From: Stenotrophomonas nematodicola
GTDB taxonomy: Bacteria; Pseudomonadota; Gammaproteobacteria; Xanthomonadales; Xanthomonadaceae
DNA: 64,000 nt
Assembly: GCF_009467805.1 (NCBI RefSeq)
Contig: NZ_WIAY01000001.1
Coordinates: 1-64,000 of the forward strand
Direction: 5' to 3'
In this document: positions 7,869-17,048 of the stretch, piece by piece
Layout: every line of letters begins with the position of its first letter
Numbering within the stretch: the stretch's first letter is position 1
The notes under the pieces: model-generated
The model's database searches: none
What the model was told of the DNA's origin: nothing
The model's input: only the letters and a program-made list of their open reading frames with translations
Made by a program: the position numbers and the translations under genes

Positions 7869-9704
7869 ATGCAGGATCTGCTGCCTTACTACGAACGCGA
7901 ACTGGCCTACCTGCGGCGCTATGGCCGCGAGTTCGCCGACCGCTACCCCAAGATTGCCGGCCGCCTTCAGCTCAATGCCGACGGCAGCCAGGACCCGCAC
8001 GTCGAGCGCCTCATCGAGGCATTCGCGCTGCTCAGTGCGCGCGTCTCCAAGCGCATCGAGGACGACTATCCCGAGTTCACCGACGCGCTGCTGGATGTGC
8101 TGTACCCGCACTATCTGCGGCCATTCCCGTCGTGCTCGATCGCGCATTTCGACATGGACGGCGTGTCCGCCAAACTCAGCGCGCCGATCACCGTGCCGCG
8201 CGGCACGGCGCTGCAGAGCCGCCCGGTCCGCGGTGTGTCGTGCCGCTTCCGCACCGCCTACGACGTGGTGCTGGCACCGGTCGTGGTGCAGTCTGCCGTC
8301 TATCGCGGTGTCGCCGAGGCACCGATGGCCACCAGCCTGCCGGCCGGCAGCGGTGCGCAGATCTCGTTGAACGTCCGGCTGGTGTCCGACCAGGCCAGTT
8401 TCGACACGCTGGGCACCGACGCCCTGCGCCTGTTCCTGGATGGCGAGCCGTCGTTGCGCGCTGCGCTGCGCGATGCGCTGGCGCTCGGCGTGAAGGTCGC
8501 CTATGTCGAGGCCGATGGCGGCGGTCGCTGGCGCCGGCTGGAGAGCGTGCCGCTGCGCCAGGTCGGCTTTGCCGACAACGAGGCACTGGTCGATTTTCCG
8601 GCGCGTTCGCATCCGGCCTATCGCCTGCTCACCGAACTGTTCGCCTACCCGGAGAAGTTCGGGTTCGTCGATCTGGACCTCAAGCCGGTCACGGCCGGCG
8701 CCAGCCGCAGCTTCACCCTGCACCTGATCCTGCACGCCAGCGCGCCCGAGCGCGGCAACCAACTGGTGCTCGAAGAGCTGAGCGCGAGCAATGTGCGCCT
8801 GGGCTGCACGCCGATCGTCAATCTGTTCACGCAGGCCGGTGAGCCGATCCGGGTGACCCATCGCACCGTCAATTACGCTGTGTTGCCGGATGCACGACGC
8901 GCGTTCGCCTATGAAGTGCATTCGATCGACTCGGTGCACCGCATCCGCCAGACCCCGCAGGGCGAGGTGATCCAGGCGTTCCGGCCGTTCTATTCGCTGC
9001 ATCACGGCGAGGATCCCGACCGGACCGGCCAGTACTGGGTAGCGCGCCGTGACGAGGACATCGCACGCCAGAGCCCCGGCTTCGAGACGGAGATCAGCTT
9101 CGTCGACCTGGCGTTCAATCCGACCGTGCCGCAGACTGACACGGTGAGCCTGGAGCTGACCTGCAGCAACCGCGATCTGCCCAGCCAGCTGGCCCACGGC
9201 GTGGCCGGCGGCGACCTCAGTCTGGAGGGTGGCACGCCCGCGCGTGCGATCGGCCTGCTGCGCAAGCCGACCCGCCCGATGCGCTTCCGTCAGGGCAAGA
9301 ACGCGCAGTGGCGACTGATTTCGCACCTGTCGCTGAACCAGTTGTCGCTGACCGGCAGCGGCCTGACCGCGTTGAAGGAAATGCTGCGCCTGTATGACCT
9401 GTCCGGCAGCAGCGTATCGGCGCGCCAGATCGACGGGCTGGTGGCGCTCGAGCAGCATCCGGTGACCAGCTGGATGTCCGGCAAACAGTTTGCCTCGGTG
9501 GTGCGGGGCCTGGAGATCCGACTCACCGTCAACGAGAACCATTTCGTGGGGGCCGGTATTGCCGCGTTCGCCCAGGTGATGGATCACTTCTTTGCACTGT
9601 ATGTGCATGCCAACAGTTTCACCCGGCTGGTGCTGGTCTCCAGCGAGTCGGGGGAGGAGATCGTCCGATGTCCGGCGCGAAGCGGCGAATCGATCCTGGC
9701 GTAG
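7869..9704 (+). CDS. tssF: T6SS baseplate protein TssF (ImpG/VasA)
   Basis: A 611-residue protein opening MQDLLPYYERELAYLRRYG, the classic TssF N-terminus; the open frame extends further upstream, but only into tssE. Family-typical parts include FADRYPKIAGRL, the LYPHYLRPFPS block and the C-terminal ENHFVGAGIAAFAQVMDHFF. TssF pairs with TssG in the baseplate wedge. Its 3' end overlaps tssG by 37 bp. Confidence 0.95.
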   Translation: MQDLLPYYERELAYLRRYGREFADRYPKIAGRLQLNADGSQDPHVERLIEAFALLSARVSKRIEDDYPEFTDALLDVLYPHYLRPFPSCSIAHFDMDGVSAKLSAPITVPRGTALQSRPVRGVSCRFRTAYDVVLAPVVVQSAVYRGVAEAPMATSLPAGSGAQISLNVRLVSDQASFDTLGTDALRLFLDGEPSLRAALRDALALGVKVAYVEADGGGRWRRLESVPLRQVGFADNEALVDFPARSHPAYRLLTELFAYPEKFGFVDLDLKPVTAGASRSFTLHLILHASAPERGNQLVLEELSASNVRLGCTPIVNLFTQAGEPIRVTHRTVNYAVLPDARRAFAYEVHSIDSVHRIRQTPQGEVIQAFRPFYSLHHGEDPDRTGQYWVARRDEDIARQSPGFETEISFVDLAFNPTVPQTDTVSLELTCSNRDLPSQLAHGVAGGDLSLEGGTPARAIGLLRKPTRPMRFRQGKNAQWRLISHLSLNQLSLTGSGLTALKEMLRLYDLSGSSVSARQIDGLVALEQHPVTSWMSGKQFASVVRGLEIRLTVNENHFVGAGIAAFAQVMDHFFALYVHANSFTRLVLVSSESGEEIVRCPARSGESILA

Positions 9705-10759
9705 CGCAGCAGCTGCTCGCCGAGCCGCATCGCTTCCAGTTCTTCCAGGCGGTGCGGTTGTTGGAGCAGGTGTTCCAGCGCCAGGGCGTGAAGTCCGGTC
9801 AGGCTGTGCCCATGCGGGTGCGGTTCCGCAACTCCCTGTCCCTGGGCTTCCCGGCCACCGAGCTGAGCGCCGAAGGCGTGGCGTACTCGTTGCAGGGCGA
9901 CCGGCTCGAGGATGCGGCCGCGATCGACGAAGCGCTGATCGGTGAGACGCTCGCCGAGGTGCATCTCACCCCGCACTTCATGGGCCTGCTGGGCACGGCG
10001 GGTGCGCTGCCGCTGCACTACACCGAGACCCTGCAGTTGCGCGAACTGTACGAGCGCGACCGTACCGCCCGGGCGTTCCTGGACATCTTCTCGACCCGCG
10101 CGGTGTCGCTGCACTACGCGGCCTGGAAGAAGCATCGCCTTGCCCTGCAGTACGAGATCGACCGTCGCGAGCGCTTCCTGCCGCTGATCATGTCGCTGTT
10201 CGGCATGGGCATGAACGAACTGCGCGACCGGCTGGTGGACGGCCACGGCGATGTGTTCGACCAGGCCTTTGCCTACTATGCCGGCGCCATCCGCCAGCGC
10301 CCGGTGTCGGCGGCGTTGATGCAGCGCGTGCTCGCGGACTACTTCCAGGTGCCGCTGGTGCTGGAGCAGTTCGTGGGTGCCTGGTACCGCGTCCCGGCGG
10401 GGCAGGCCACGCGGCTGGGCCAGGCCAATGCATCGCTGGGCTCCAGCGCGCTGGCAGGCGACCGTGTATGGCAGCGCGATCTGCGCATGCGGCTGAGCAT
10501 CGGCCCGCTGCGGCGCGAGCAGTTCGACGACTTCCTGCCTGGCGGCAGCGCCGAGCAGGCCTTGGCGAAGTGGTTGTCGCTGCTCACCGGTGGCACGCTG
10601 GAATATGAGGTGCGGCTGGTGCTGCGCCAGCAGGACGTTCGTGGTTCGGGACTGGGCGCCGGCAATGGCGCCCGCCTGGGCTGGGACAGCTACATGTGCT
10701 CGCGGTCGGCCGAGGGCCCGCGTTCGGACACCACGTACGGCATCCATACACTGCAATGA
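9668..10759 (+). CDS. tssG: T6SS baseplate protein TssG (ImpH/VasB)
   Basis: A 363-residue protein with RFQFFQAVRLLEQVF near the start and HFMGLLGTAGALPLHYTE at about 100-117, both TssG hallmarks. It works with TssF in the wedge around the VgrG hub. It starts inside the tssF 3' end, with a GGGGAGGAG-type site upstream of ATG 9668. The C-terminal part (LGWDSYM near the end) is typical and the length normal. tssH follows after 25 bp. Confidence 0.95.
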   Translation: MSGAKRRIDPGVAQQLLAEPHRFQFFQAVRLLEQVFQRQGVKSGQAVPMRVRFRNSLSLGFPATELSAEGVAYSLQGDRLEDAAAIDEALIGETLAEVHLTPHFMGLLGTAGALPLHYTETLQLRELYERDRTARAFLDIFSTRAVSLHYAAWKKHRLALQYEIDRRERFLPLIMSLFGMGMNELRDRLVDGHGDVFDQAFAYYAGAIRQRPVSAALMQRVLADYFQVPLVLEQFVGAWYRVPAGQATRLGQANASLGSSALAGDRVWQRDLRMRLSIGPLRREQFDDFLPGGSAEQALAKWLSLLTGGTLEYEVRLVLRQQDVRGSGLGAGNGARLGWDSYMCSRSAEGPRSDTTYGIHTLQ

Positions 10760-10784
10760 ACCAGCAAGGAGCGCGTTTCCCCGC

Positions 10785-13514
10785 ATGAGCATCAATCTCA
10801 AGACCCTGATCAGCAAGCTGGACGACACCTGCCGTCTGGCCGCCGAGCGAGCTGCCAATCTGTGCATGTCGCGTGGCAACTACGAGGTTGATCTGGAACA
10901 CCTGTTCCTGGCGTTGCTGGAGCAGCCGCAGAGCGATTTCGTGTTGATCGCGCGCCGCTGCGGGATCGCCCCCGAAGCGCTGGAGCGCGACCTGTCCGAC
11001 GAGATCAGCCAGTTCAAGACCGGCAACAGCCGCACGCCGGTGTTTTCACAGCACATTCCCAAGCTGTTCGAGCATGCCTGGCTGATCGCCTCGCTGGACT
11101 CGGAAACCAGCCGCATCCGGAGTGGCCACCTGCTGCTGGCGCTGATGACCGAGCCGGAGCTGTCGCAGCTGGCCTATCGCGGCTCCAAGCTGTTCGTGCG
11201 CTTCAAGGTGGATGCGCTGAAACATGACTTCGCCAAGCTCACCGAGGGCTCGCAGGAAGCCGGCCAGACCGTGCGCAACGCCGATGCAGGGGCGGGTGAG
11301 GGCGATCTTGGCGGCGAGACCGCAGCGGCGGTGGATGGACAGAAGGGCGGCCTGTCCAAGACCCCGGCGCTGGACCAGTTCACCACCAACCTCACCGAGC
11401 GCGCGCGCGAAGACCGCATCGACCCGGTGATCGGCCGTGACGCCGAGATCCGCCAGGTGATCGACATCCTGATGCGTCGCCGCCAGAACAATCCGATCCT
11501 CACCGGCGAGGCAGGCGTGGGCAAGACCGCCGTCGTCGAAGGCCTGGCCCGGCGGATCGCCGGGAAGGACGTCCCCGACGTGCTGCTGGGCGTGGAGCTG
11601 CACACCCTGGACATGGGCCTGCTGCAGGCCGGCGCCAGCGTCAAGGGCGAGTTCGAGAACCGCCTGAAGAACGTGATCGACGAAGTCAAGAAGAGTCCGC
11701 ATCCGATCATTCTGTTCATCGATGAAGCGCACACCATGATCGGTGCCGGCGGCACCGCTGGCCAGAACGATGCGGCCAACCTGCTCAAGCCGGCATTGGC
11801 ACGCGGCGAACTGCGTACCATCGCGGCTACCACCTGGAGCGAGTACAAGAAGTACTTCGAAAAGGATGCGGCGCTGGCCCGTCGTTTCCAGGTGGTCAAG
11901 GTCGAGGAGCCCACCGAGGCGCTGGCGGCGGCGATGCTGCGCGGCATGGTCGGGCTGATGGAGGCGCACTTCAACATCCGGGTGATGGACGAAGCGGTCA
12001 CTGAAGCTGTGCGGCTGTCACATCGCTATATCAGTGGTCGCCAGTTGCCGGACAAGGCCGTCAGCGTGCTCGACACCGCCTGCGCCAAGGTGGCGCTGGG
12101 CCAGAGCGCGACGCCGGCGATCATTGAAGACACCCGCAAGCACCTGGACCGCCTGGCGGCCGAGCTGTCGGCGCTGGAGCGGGAAACCGCCGGCGGCGCC
12201 AGCCACCATGCCGAGCGTCTGGGCGAGCTGCGTCAGCTGCAGGCCGACGCGCAGGCCGTGCTGGCCACCAACGAAGCGCGCCTGACCAGCGAGCGCGCCC
12301 TGGCCGATCAGATCCGTGCGCTGCGCGCGCAGATGGAGGCGACCGGCCCGGAGGCGGCGACCGATGTGCCTGGCGCGGCCGACAAGCCGGCGCGGGGCAG
12401 GAAGGCGGCCGCGAGCGCGTCGCCGCAGCAGACCGAACTGGACCGCCTGCTCGGCGAACTGCGTGCACTGCAGGGCGAGACCCCGATGGTGCCCCTGCAG
12501 GTCGATGGTGGCGTGGTGGCCGAGATTGTGTCGGCCTGGACCGGCGTGCCGCTCGGCCGCATGGTGAAGGACGAGATCCGCACCGTGCGCAACCTTGGCG
12601 GGCTGCTGGTCGAGCGCGTGATCGGCCAGGACCATGCGCTGGAGGCGATCGCCCAGCGCGTGCGCACCGCGACCGCCAAGCTGGAAGACCCGAACAAGCC
12701 GCGCGGCGTGTTCATGTTCGTCGGGCCTTCCGGTGTGGGCAAGACTGAAACCGCGCTGGCGCTGGCCGACATCCTGTATGGCGGCGAGCGCAAGCTGATC
12801 ACCATCAACATGAGCGAGTACCAGGAGGCGCACAGCGTCTCCGGCCTGAAGGGCTCGCCGCCCGGCTACGTGGGTTATGGCGAGGGCGGCGTGCTGACCG
12901 AAGCGGTGCGTCGCAATCCATACAGCGTCGTGCTGCTGGACGAAGTGGAGAAGGCCCATCCGGACGTGCTGGAGATGTTCTTCCAGGTGTTCGACAAAGG
13001 CCAGATGGATGACGCCGAAGGACGCGAGATCGATTTCCGCAACACGCTGATCATCCTCACGTCCAACATCGGTTCCTCGCAGATCATGCAGGCGTGCCTG
13101 AACAAGCCCGCCGAGGAGATGCCGACCGCCGATGCGCTGGGCGACGCCCTTCGCCCGGTGCTGATGAAGAGCTTCAAGCCCGCCTTCCTGGGCCGCATGA
13201 AAGTCGTGCCGTACTTCCCGATCAACGACGACGTGCTGGCCCAGATCATCGCGCTCAAGCTCGGTCGCATCCGCGACCGTGTGGCGGGCAACCACAAGGC
13301 CACGTTCTTGTGGGACGACAGCCTGGTCGAGGCCGTGCTGTCGCGTTGCACCGAAGTGGATTCCGGTGCGCGCAACGTTGATCACATCCTCAACGGTACG
13401 CTGTTGCCAGAGATCGCGGAAAGCGTCCTGGCAGCGATGGCCGAAGGAAACCGGATCAACGCCATCAAGGTGACCGCAGGGAAGAACGGCGCCTTCAAAT
13501 ACAAGTTGTCCTGA
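10785..13514 (+). CDS. tssH: T6SS sheath-recycling AAA+ ATPase TssH (ClpV)
   Basis: A 909-residue Clp/Hsp100 ATPase. It begins MSINLKTLISKLDD, the ClpV-type N-domain that binds the TssC helix. The first AAA domain has Walker A GEAGVGKT at 241-248; the middle domain is a coiled coil with a low-complexity Ala/Arg insert at about 520-545; the second AAA domain has Walker A GPSGVGKT at 647-654 followed by LLDEVEKAHPDV. ClpV disassembles contracted sheaths so the machine can be rebuilt. AAGGAG lies 13 nt before the chosen ATG; upstream in-frame codons fall within tssG and are unlikely to be used. Confidence 0.96.
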   Translation: MSINLKTLISKLDDTCRLAAERAANLCMSRGNYEVDLEHLFLALLEQPQSDFVLIARRCGIAPEALERDLSDEISQFKTGNSRTPVFSQHIPKLFEHAWLIASLDSETSRIRSGHLLLALMTEPELSQLAYRGSKLFVRFKVDALKHDFAKLTEGSQEAGQTVRNADAGAGEGDLGGETAAAVDGQKGGLSKTPALDQFTTNLTERAREDRIDPVIGRDAEIRQVIDILMRRRQNNPILTGEAGVGKTAVVEGLARRIAGKDVPDVLLGVELHTLDMGLLQAGASVKGEFENRLKNVIDEVKKSPHPIILFIDEAHTMIGAGGTAGQNDAANLLKPALARGELRTIAATTWSEYKKYFEKDAALARRFQVVKVEEPTEALAAAMLRGMVGLMEAHFNIRVMDEAVTEAVRLSHRYISGRQLPDKAVSVLDTACAKVALGQSATPAIIEDTRKHLDRLAAELSALERETAGGASHHAERLGELRQLQADAQAVLATNEARLTSERALADQIRALRAQMEATGPEAATDVPGAADKPARGRKAAASASPQQTELDRLLGELRALQGETPMVPLQVDGGVVAEIVSAWTGVPLGRMVKDEIRTVRNLGGLLVERVIGQDHALEAIAQRVRTATAKLEDPNKPRGVFMFVGPSGVGKTETALALADILYGGERKLITINMSEYQEAHSVSGLKGSPPGYVGYGEGGVLTEAVRRNPYSVVLLDEVEKAHPDVLEMFFQVFDKGQMDDAEGREIDFRNTLIILTSNIGSSQIMQACLNKPAEEMPTADALGDALRPVLMKSFKPAFLGRMKVVPYFPINDDVLAQIIALKLGRIRDRVAGNHKATFLWDDSLVEAVLSRCTEVDSGARNVDHILNGTLLPEIAESVLAAMAEGNRINAIKVTAGKNGAFKYKLS

Positions 13515-13538
13515 GTTGACTTGATAGGAGACACGAAC

Positions 13539-13892
13539 ATGGATTTCTACGGATTCGACCGCGCCAAAGCCGTTGCCAACTGCGACAGCCTGAACCTGGG
13601 CCTGGCCCGCGACACCGACAGTGTCCGCGCCTGGAACCGGCTGCGCCCGGAACATATCGTCGAGCTGCTGCACGGTGCCGCCGCGGATGCCCGTCAGGAT
13701 GCGCGCAACCTGGCGGCGCAGATCAGCCGTGGCAGCTGGCGGATCTACATGCAGGCGCCGGCCCAGGGCAAGGCCAACCAGCTGGTCAGCAATGCACGGG
13801 AAGTTGCCGTCAGCGCGGGTGGACGCGACTACCGCCTGCAGCTGAATGAGGGCACCAAGCTGCAGCTTGAGCGCATTACCCAGTCGGCGTGA
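13539..13892 (+). CDS. Small T6SS-linked protein of unknown function
   Basis: A 117-residue protein starting MDFYGFDRAKAVANCDSL, with TAGGAG 8 nt upstream of the ATG. It follows tssH by 24 bp on the same strand and ends before a 220-bp gap, so it is probably the last gene of the tssB-tssH operon. No signal peptide, membrane segment or recognised motif is visible. It looks like a small soluble alpha/beta protein (helical ARQDARNLAAQISRG, then strands around WRIYMQ and DYRLQL). It might be a chaperone, adaptor or regulator; nothing in the sequence decides this. Confidence 0.75.
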   Translation: MDFYGFDRAKAVANCDSLNLGLARDTDSVRAWNRLRPEHIVELLHGAAADARQDARNLAAQISRGSWRIYMQAPAQGKANQLVSNAREVAVSAGGRDYRLQLNEGTKLQLERITQSA

Positions 13893-13957
13893 CCGATAGA
13901 CGATAGGGCGCCCGCCGCAGGCAGACTGCGGCGGCGTCCGGTATCGGAAGTGCGGTG

Positions 13958-13983
13958 TAAATTGTGATTTAAATCACAATTTA
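13958..13983 (+). promoter_or_regulatory. Perfect 26-bp palindrome with exact CRP/Clp core
   Basis: A perfect self-complementary 26-mer whose centre reads TGTGA-TTTAAA-TCACA, matching the CRP-family consensus TGTGA-N6-TCACA with flanking AT-rich symmetry. In xanthomonads the CRP-like protein Clp, which responds to cyclic di-GMP, binds such sites. It lies 66 bp after the small gene at 13539 and 143 bp (centre to ATG) before vgrG1, in the least GC-rich stretch of this area. Which strand it controls and whether it activates is inferred, not seen. Confidence 0.7.
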
Positions 13984-14113
13984 ATAGCGATCCACGTGAG
14001 AACGCCTGCAAGGATTGACGGGTGAAGATCGCGTGGAGAGTCGTGTTCTATGCTGTCGATCAAAATCAAACCAGACGATAGATGTCGCTGGACAAATGAA
14101 TGCGGGGAGCACC

Positions 14114-17005
14114 ATGGATTCGGTAACCAAGATAATCGCCGCGCTCGCGGCACCGGCGCAGACGCAGCGCCTGCTGCAACTGCAGACATCGTTGGGGAGC
14201 GATGTACTGGTCGCCGAAGCGCTGAGTGGCGTCGAGCAGATCGACGGCACCGGTTTCGTGCTGGACGTCACCGCACTGTCAGTGGACGCCCGGATGTCGC
14301 CCGACGATCTGCTGGGGCAGCCGGTGCTGCTGCAGATGCAGGCCACCGGCGCGCCGCGCGATTTCCACGGCCATGTCACCGCGGTGGAACGGCTGGGCAG
14401 CAATGGCGGCCTGGCCCGCTATCGCCTGCGTCTGCAGCCGTGGCTGGCGTTCCTGGCCCAGCGTGTGGACAGCTACGTGTTCCATGACCGCAGCGTGGTG
14501 GAGATCGTCGAGGACATCTTCGCCGACTATTCCGGCCTGGTGCCGGCCTGGCGCTGGGCGCTGGCCGACCGCAGCCAGTACGCCCGGCGCAGCCTGACCA
14601 CCCAATACCAGGAGTCGGACCTGGCCTTCCTCCAGCGGCTGCTCGCCGAGGAGGGCATCTACTACTGGTTCGAGCATGCCGGCGACCCCGGCAACGCCCG
14701 GCTGGGCGCCCATACGCTGGTGTTGGCGGACAACCATCAAGGCGCCCGCGATCTCGGGGCGGTGCGCTTCCATCGCAGCGATGTCACCGAGCGCACCGAC
14801 AGCGTGCAGCAGTGGTCCACCGCTCGTCGGTGGTGCACGACCAAGGTCGCGCGCGCAAGCTGGGACTACCGCACGCTCGAACTGCGCCAGGCCAGCGCCG
14901 AGGCCGACACCGCGCACGGCGCGGCTGGCGAAGACATCGACACCAGCGGCCCATACGGCTGGCAGGACAACGCCCGCGGCCAGCGCCGCGCGCAGCAGCA
15001 TCTGGATGCATTGCGCGTGCGCGCGCACACCATCGAGGGGCAGGGCAGCTGGCGCCAGCTGGTACCGGGCGCGCAGTTCCAGTTGGGCCAGCATCCGGGT
15101 GTGGACGCCGGCACGAGCTTCCTGTGCCTGTCGGTGCAGCACCAGGCCCGCAACAATCTCGAGGCGGACATCCTCGATGCGCTCGAGCAGCAGCTCGGCC
15201 CGGTCGCGCAGGCGCCGCTGGCGCTGCCGGTCGCACTGGCCGGGCTGGCCGCCGCCGCACCCGCGCAGGCGGTGACCTCCACCTTCTACGACAACCGCTT
15301 CGTGGTGATTCCGGCTGACGTGGTCTATCGCCCGCAGACCGAGGACGGCCACGGCGTGCGCCTGCATCCGCGCCCGTCGATCACCGGCACACTCAGTGCC
15401 ATCGTGGTCAGCGACGGCGAGCCGCTGCAGTCCGACCGCGACCATCGCATCAAGGTGCAGTTCCCGTGGCAGCGCGGCGGTGCGTCCAGCACCGGCCAGG
15501 CGCACCCGGGCGGCGACGACAATGCCCCGGCCAACGGCGGCGCCTGGACCTGGGTGCGGGTGATGACCCCGTGGGCCGGCGACAACTGGGGCGGGGTGGT
15601 GCTGCCGCGGCGCGGCCAGGAAGTGCTGGTGGCGTTCCTGGAGGGCGACATCGACCGCCCGGTAGTGGTGGGTGCGGTCTACAACGGCCGCGGCCAGAAC
15701 GATGCCTCGCACAACCAGGTGGCCAGCGGCGGCGCGCAGGCCACCGGCAACGCGGCCGCGTGGTTCGAGGGCAACGACCACGGCGCGGTGTTCACCGGCT
15801 TCAAGAGCCAGGCGCTGGCCGACAGCCAGGGCGGCGCGGGCGGCTACCAGCAGCTGCGCCTGGACGACACCCCCGGGCAGGGCCGCGCGCAGCTGTCCAC
15901 CACCCAGCATGCGACCACGCTGACCCTGGGCCACCTCAAGGGCGGTGAGGACAACGTGCGCGAGGCCGAGCGCGGCTTCGGCGCCGAGCTGTCCAGCCAG
16001 GCGTTCGGCGCGCTGCGCGCGGGCAAGGGCCTGCTGCTCAGCACCGAAGGCGGCGAACCGCAGCTGGCGGCCAATCAGGCGATGGCGCAGCTGCAGGAAA
16101 GCACCGAGCTGGTGGCCACGCTCAACGAATCGGCCCACAACCAGCAGGCGATGCTGCCGCAGGAGCCGAGCGAGCTGCCGGCGCACCAGGCGCTGCTGCA
16201 GTTGCAGGAAAAGCTGGGCGGCATCCAGAGCGGTGGCCCGGCCGGCAGCATCCAGGGCGGTGACGGCGAAGCGCCGGGTTGGGATGCGCCGACGCTGATG
16301 GGCAGCGGCGTGGCCGGGGTGATGAGCCTGACGCCGGCCGACCAGGTGTGGGTCAGCGGCACGCAGACCACGCTGGCCTCAGGTGTGGCGCTGAACTGGC
16401 TGAGCCAGGGCTCGCTCACCCTGGCGGTGTCCGGCGGGCTGGTGCTCTACACCGCCGGCAACGAGGCCAAGGCGGACAGTCCCAACGCCGAGCGCGGCAT
16501 CGCGCTGCACGCCGCGCAGGGCAAGGTCAGCGCCCGCGCGCACAAGAACGTGGCGCAGCTGGCGGCCAAGACCGCGGTCAAGATCGCCAGCACCGAAGCG
16601 GACGTGCTGGTGTCGGCACCGGCCAAGCACGTGCTGGCCACTGCCGCCGGTGCGTACCTGCGCATCGAGGGCGACAACATCGAACTGGGTGCGCCGGGCA
16701 AGGTGGAGTTCAAGGCCAGCCAGCGCGAGTGGACCGGGCCGGCATCGGTGCCGGGCTCCGTGGTGCTGGTCAACACGGCAGAGGCCTTCAAGCTCAAGTA
16801 CGTACTGCGCGACTACACCGGCAAGATGATGGCCAATGCGCCGTACACCCTGTTGATGCCCGATGGCACGATCAAGGAGGGCACCACCAATGCCCAGGGC
16901 GAGACCGAGCAGGTGATGACCGCCGGGCCGGAAACCATCCATCTGATCGTTGGCGAGGACGAGCAGCAGCACGAAGGCTACTACCTCGCTCCCGAAGAAG
17001 GTTGA
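14114..17005 (+). CDS. vgrG: VgrG spike protein (TssI) with transthyretin-like tail
   Basis: A 963-residue VgrG. ATG 14114 (MDSVTKIIAAL) has GGGGAG upstream. The order is gp27-like head (about 1-380), gp5-type OB region at about 480-525 (WAGDNWGGVVLPRRGQEVLV, then GDIDRPVVVGAVYNG), a DUF2345-like beta-helix (about 640-860), and a C-terminal extension at about 890-963 (FKLKYVLRDYTG...MANAPYTLL, then EGTTNAQGETEQV) that reads like a transthyretin-like fold. Such tails bind effectors in other VgrGs. The candidate effector gene starts 43 bp downstream, so this spike probably delivers it. The palindrome at 13958-13983 may control the unit. Confidence 0.93.
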   Translation: MDSVTKIIAALAAPAQTQRLLQLQTSLGSDVLVAEALSGVEQIDGTGFVLDVTALSVDARMSPDDLLGQPVLLQMQATGAPRDFHGHVTAVERLGSNGGLARYRLRLQPWLAFLAQRVDSYVFHDRSVVEIVEDIFADYSGLVPAWRWALADRSQYARRSLTTQYQESDLAFLQRLLAEEGIYYWFEHAGDPGNARLGAHTLVLADNHQGARDLGAVRFHRSDVTERTDSVQQWSTARRWCTTKVARASWDYRTLELRQASAEADTAHGAAGEDIDTSGPYGWQDNARGQRRAQQHLDALRVRAHTIEGQGSWRQLVPGAQFQLGQHPGVDAGTSFLCLSVQHQARNNLEADILDALEQQLGPVAQAPLALPVALAGLAAAAPAQAVTSTFYDNRFVVIPADVVYRPQTEDGHGVRLHPRPSITGTLSAIVVSDGEPLQSDRDHRIKVQFPWQRGGASSTGQAHPGGDDNAPANGGAWTWVRVMTPWAGDNWGGVVLPRRGQEVLVAFLEGDIDRPVVVGAVYNGRGQNDASHNQVASGGAQATGNAAAWFEGNDHGAVFTGFKSQALADSQGGAGGYQQLRLDDTPGQGRAQLSTTQHATTLTLGHLKGGEDNVREAERGFGAELSSQAFGALRAGKGLLLSTEGGEPQLAANQAMAQLQESTELVATLNESAHNQQAMLPQEPSELPAHQALLQLQEKLGGIQSGGPAGSIQGGDGEAPGWDAPTLMGSGVAGVMSLTPADQVWVSGTQTTLASGVALNWLSQGSLTLAVSGGLVLYTAGNEAKADSPNAERGIALHAAQGKVSARAHKNVAQLAAKTAVKIASTEADVLVSAPAKHVLATAAGAYLRIEGDNIELGAPGKVEFKASQREWTGPASVPGSVVLVNTAEAFKLKYVLRDYTGKMMANAPYTLLMPDGTIKEGTTNAQGETEQVMTAGPETIHLIVGEDEQQHEGYYLAPEEG

Positions 17006-17048
17006 GTGGCCATGAAGGCCCCCGCCGGACACCTCCAGGAAGAATGAT

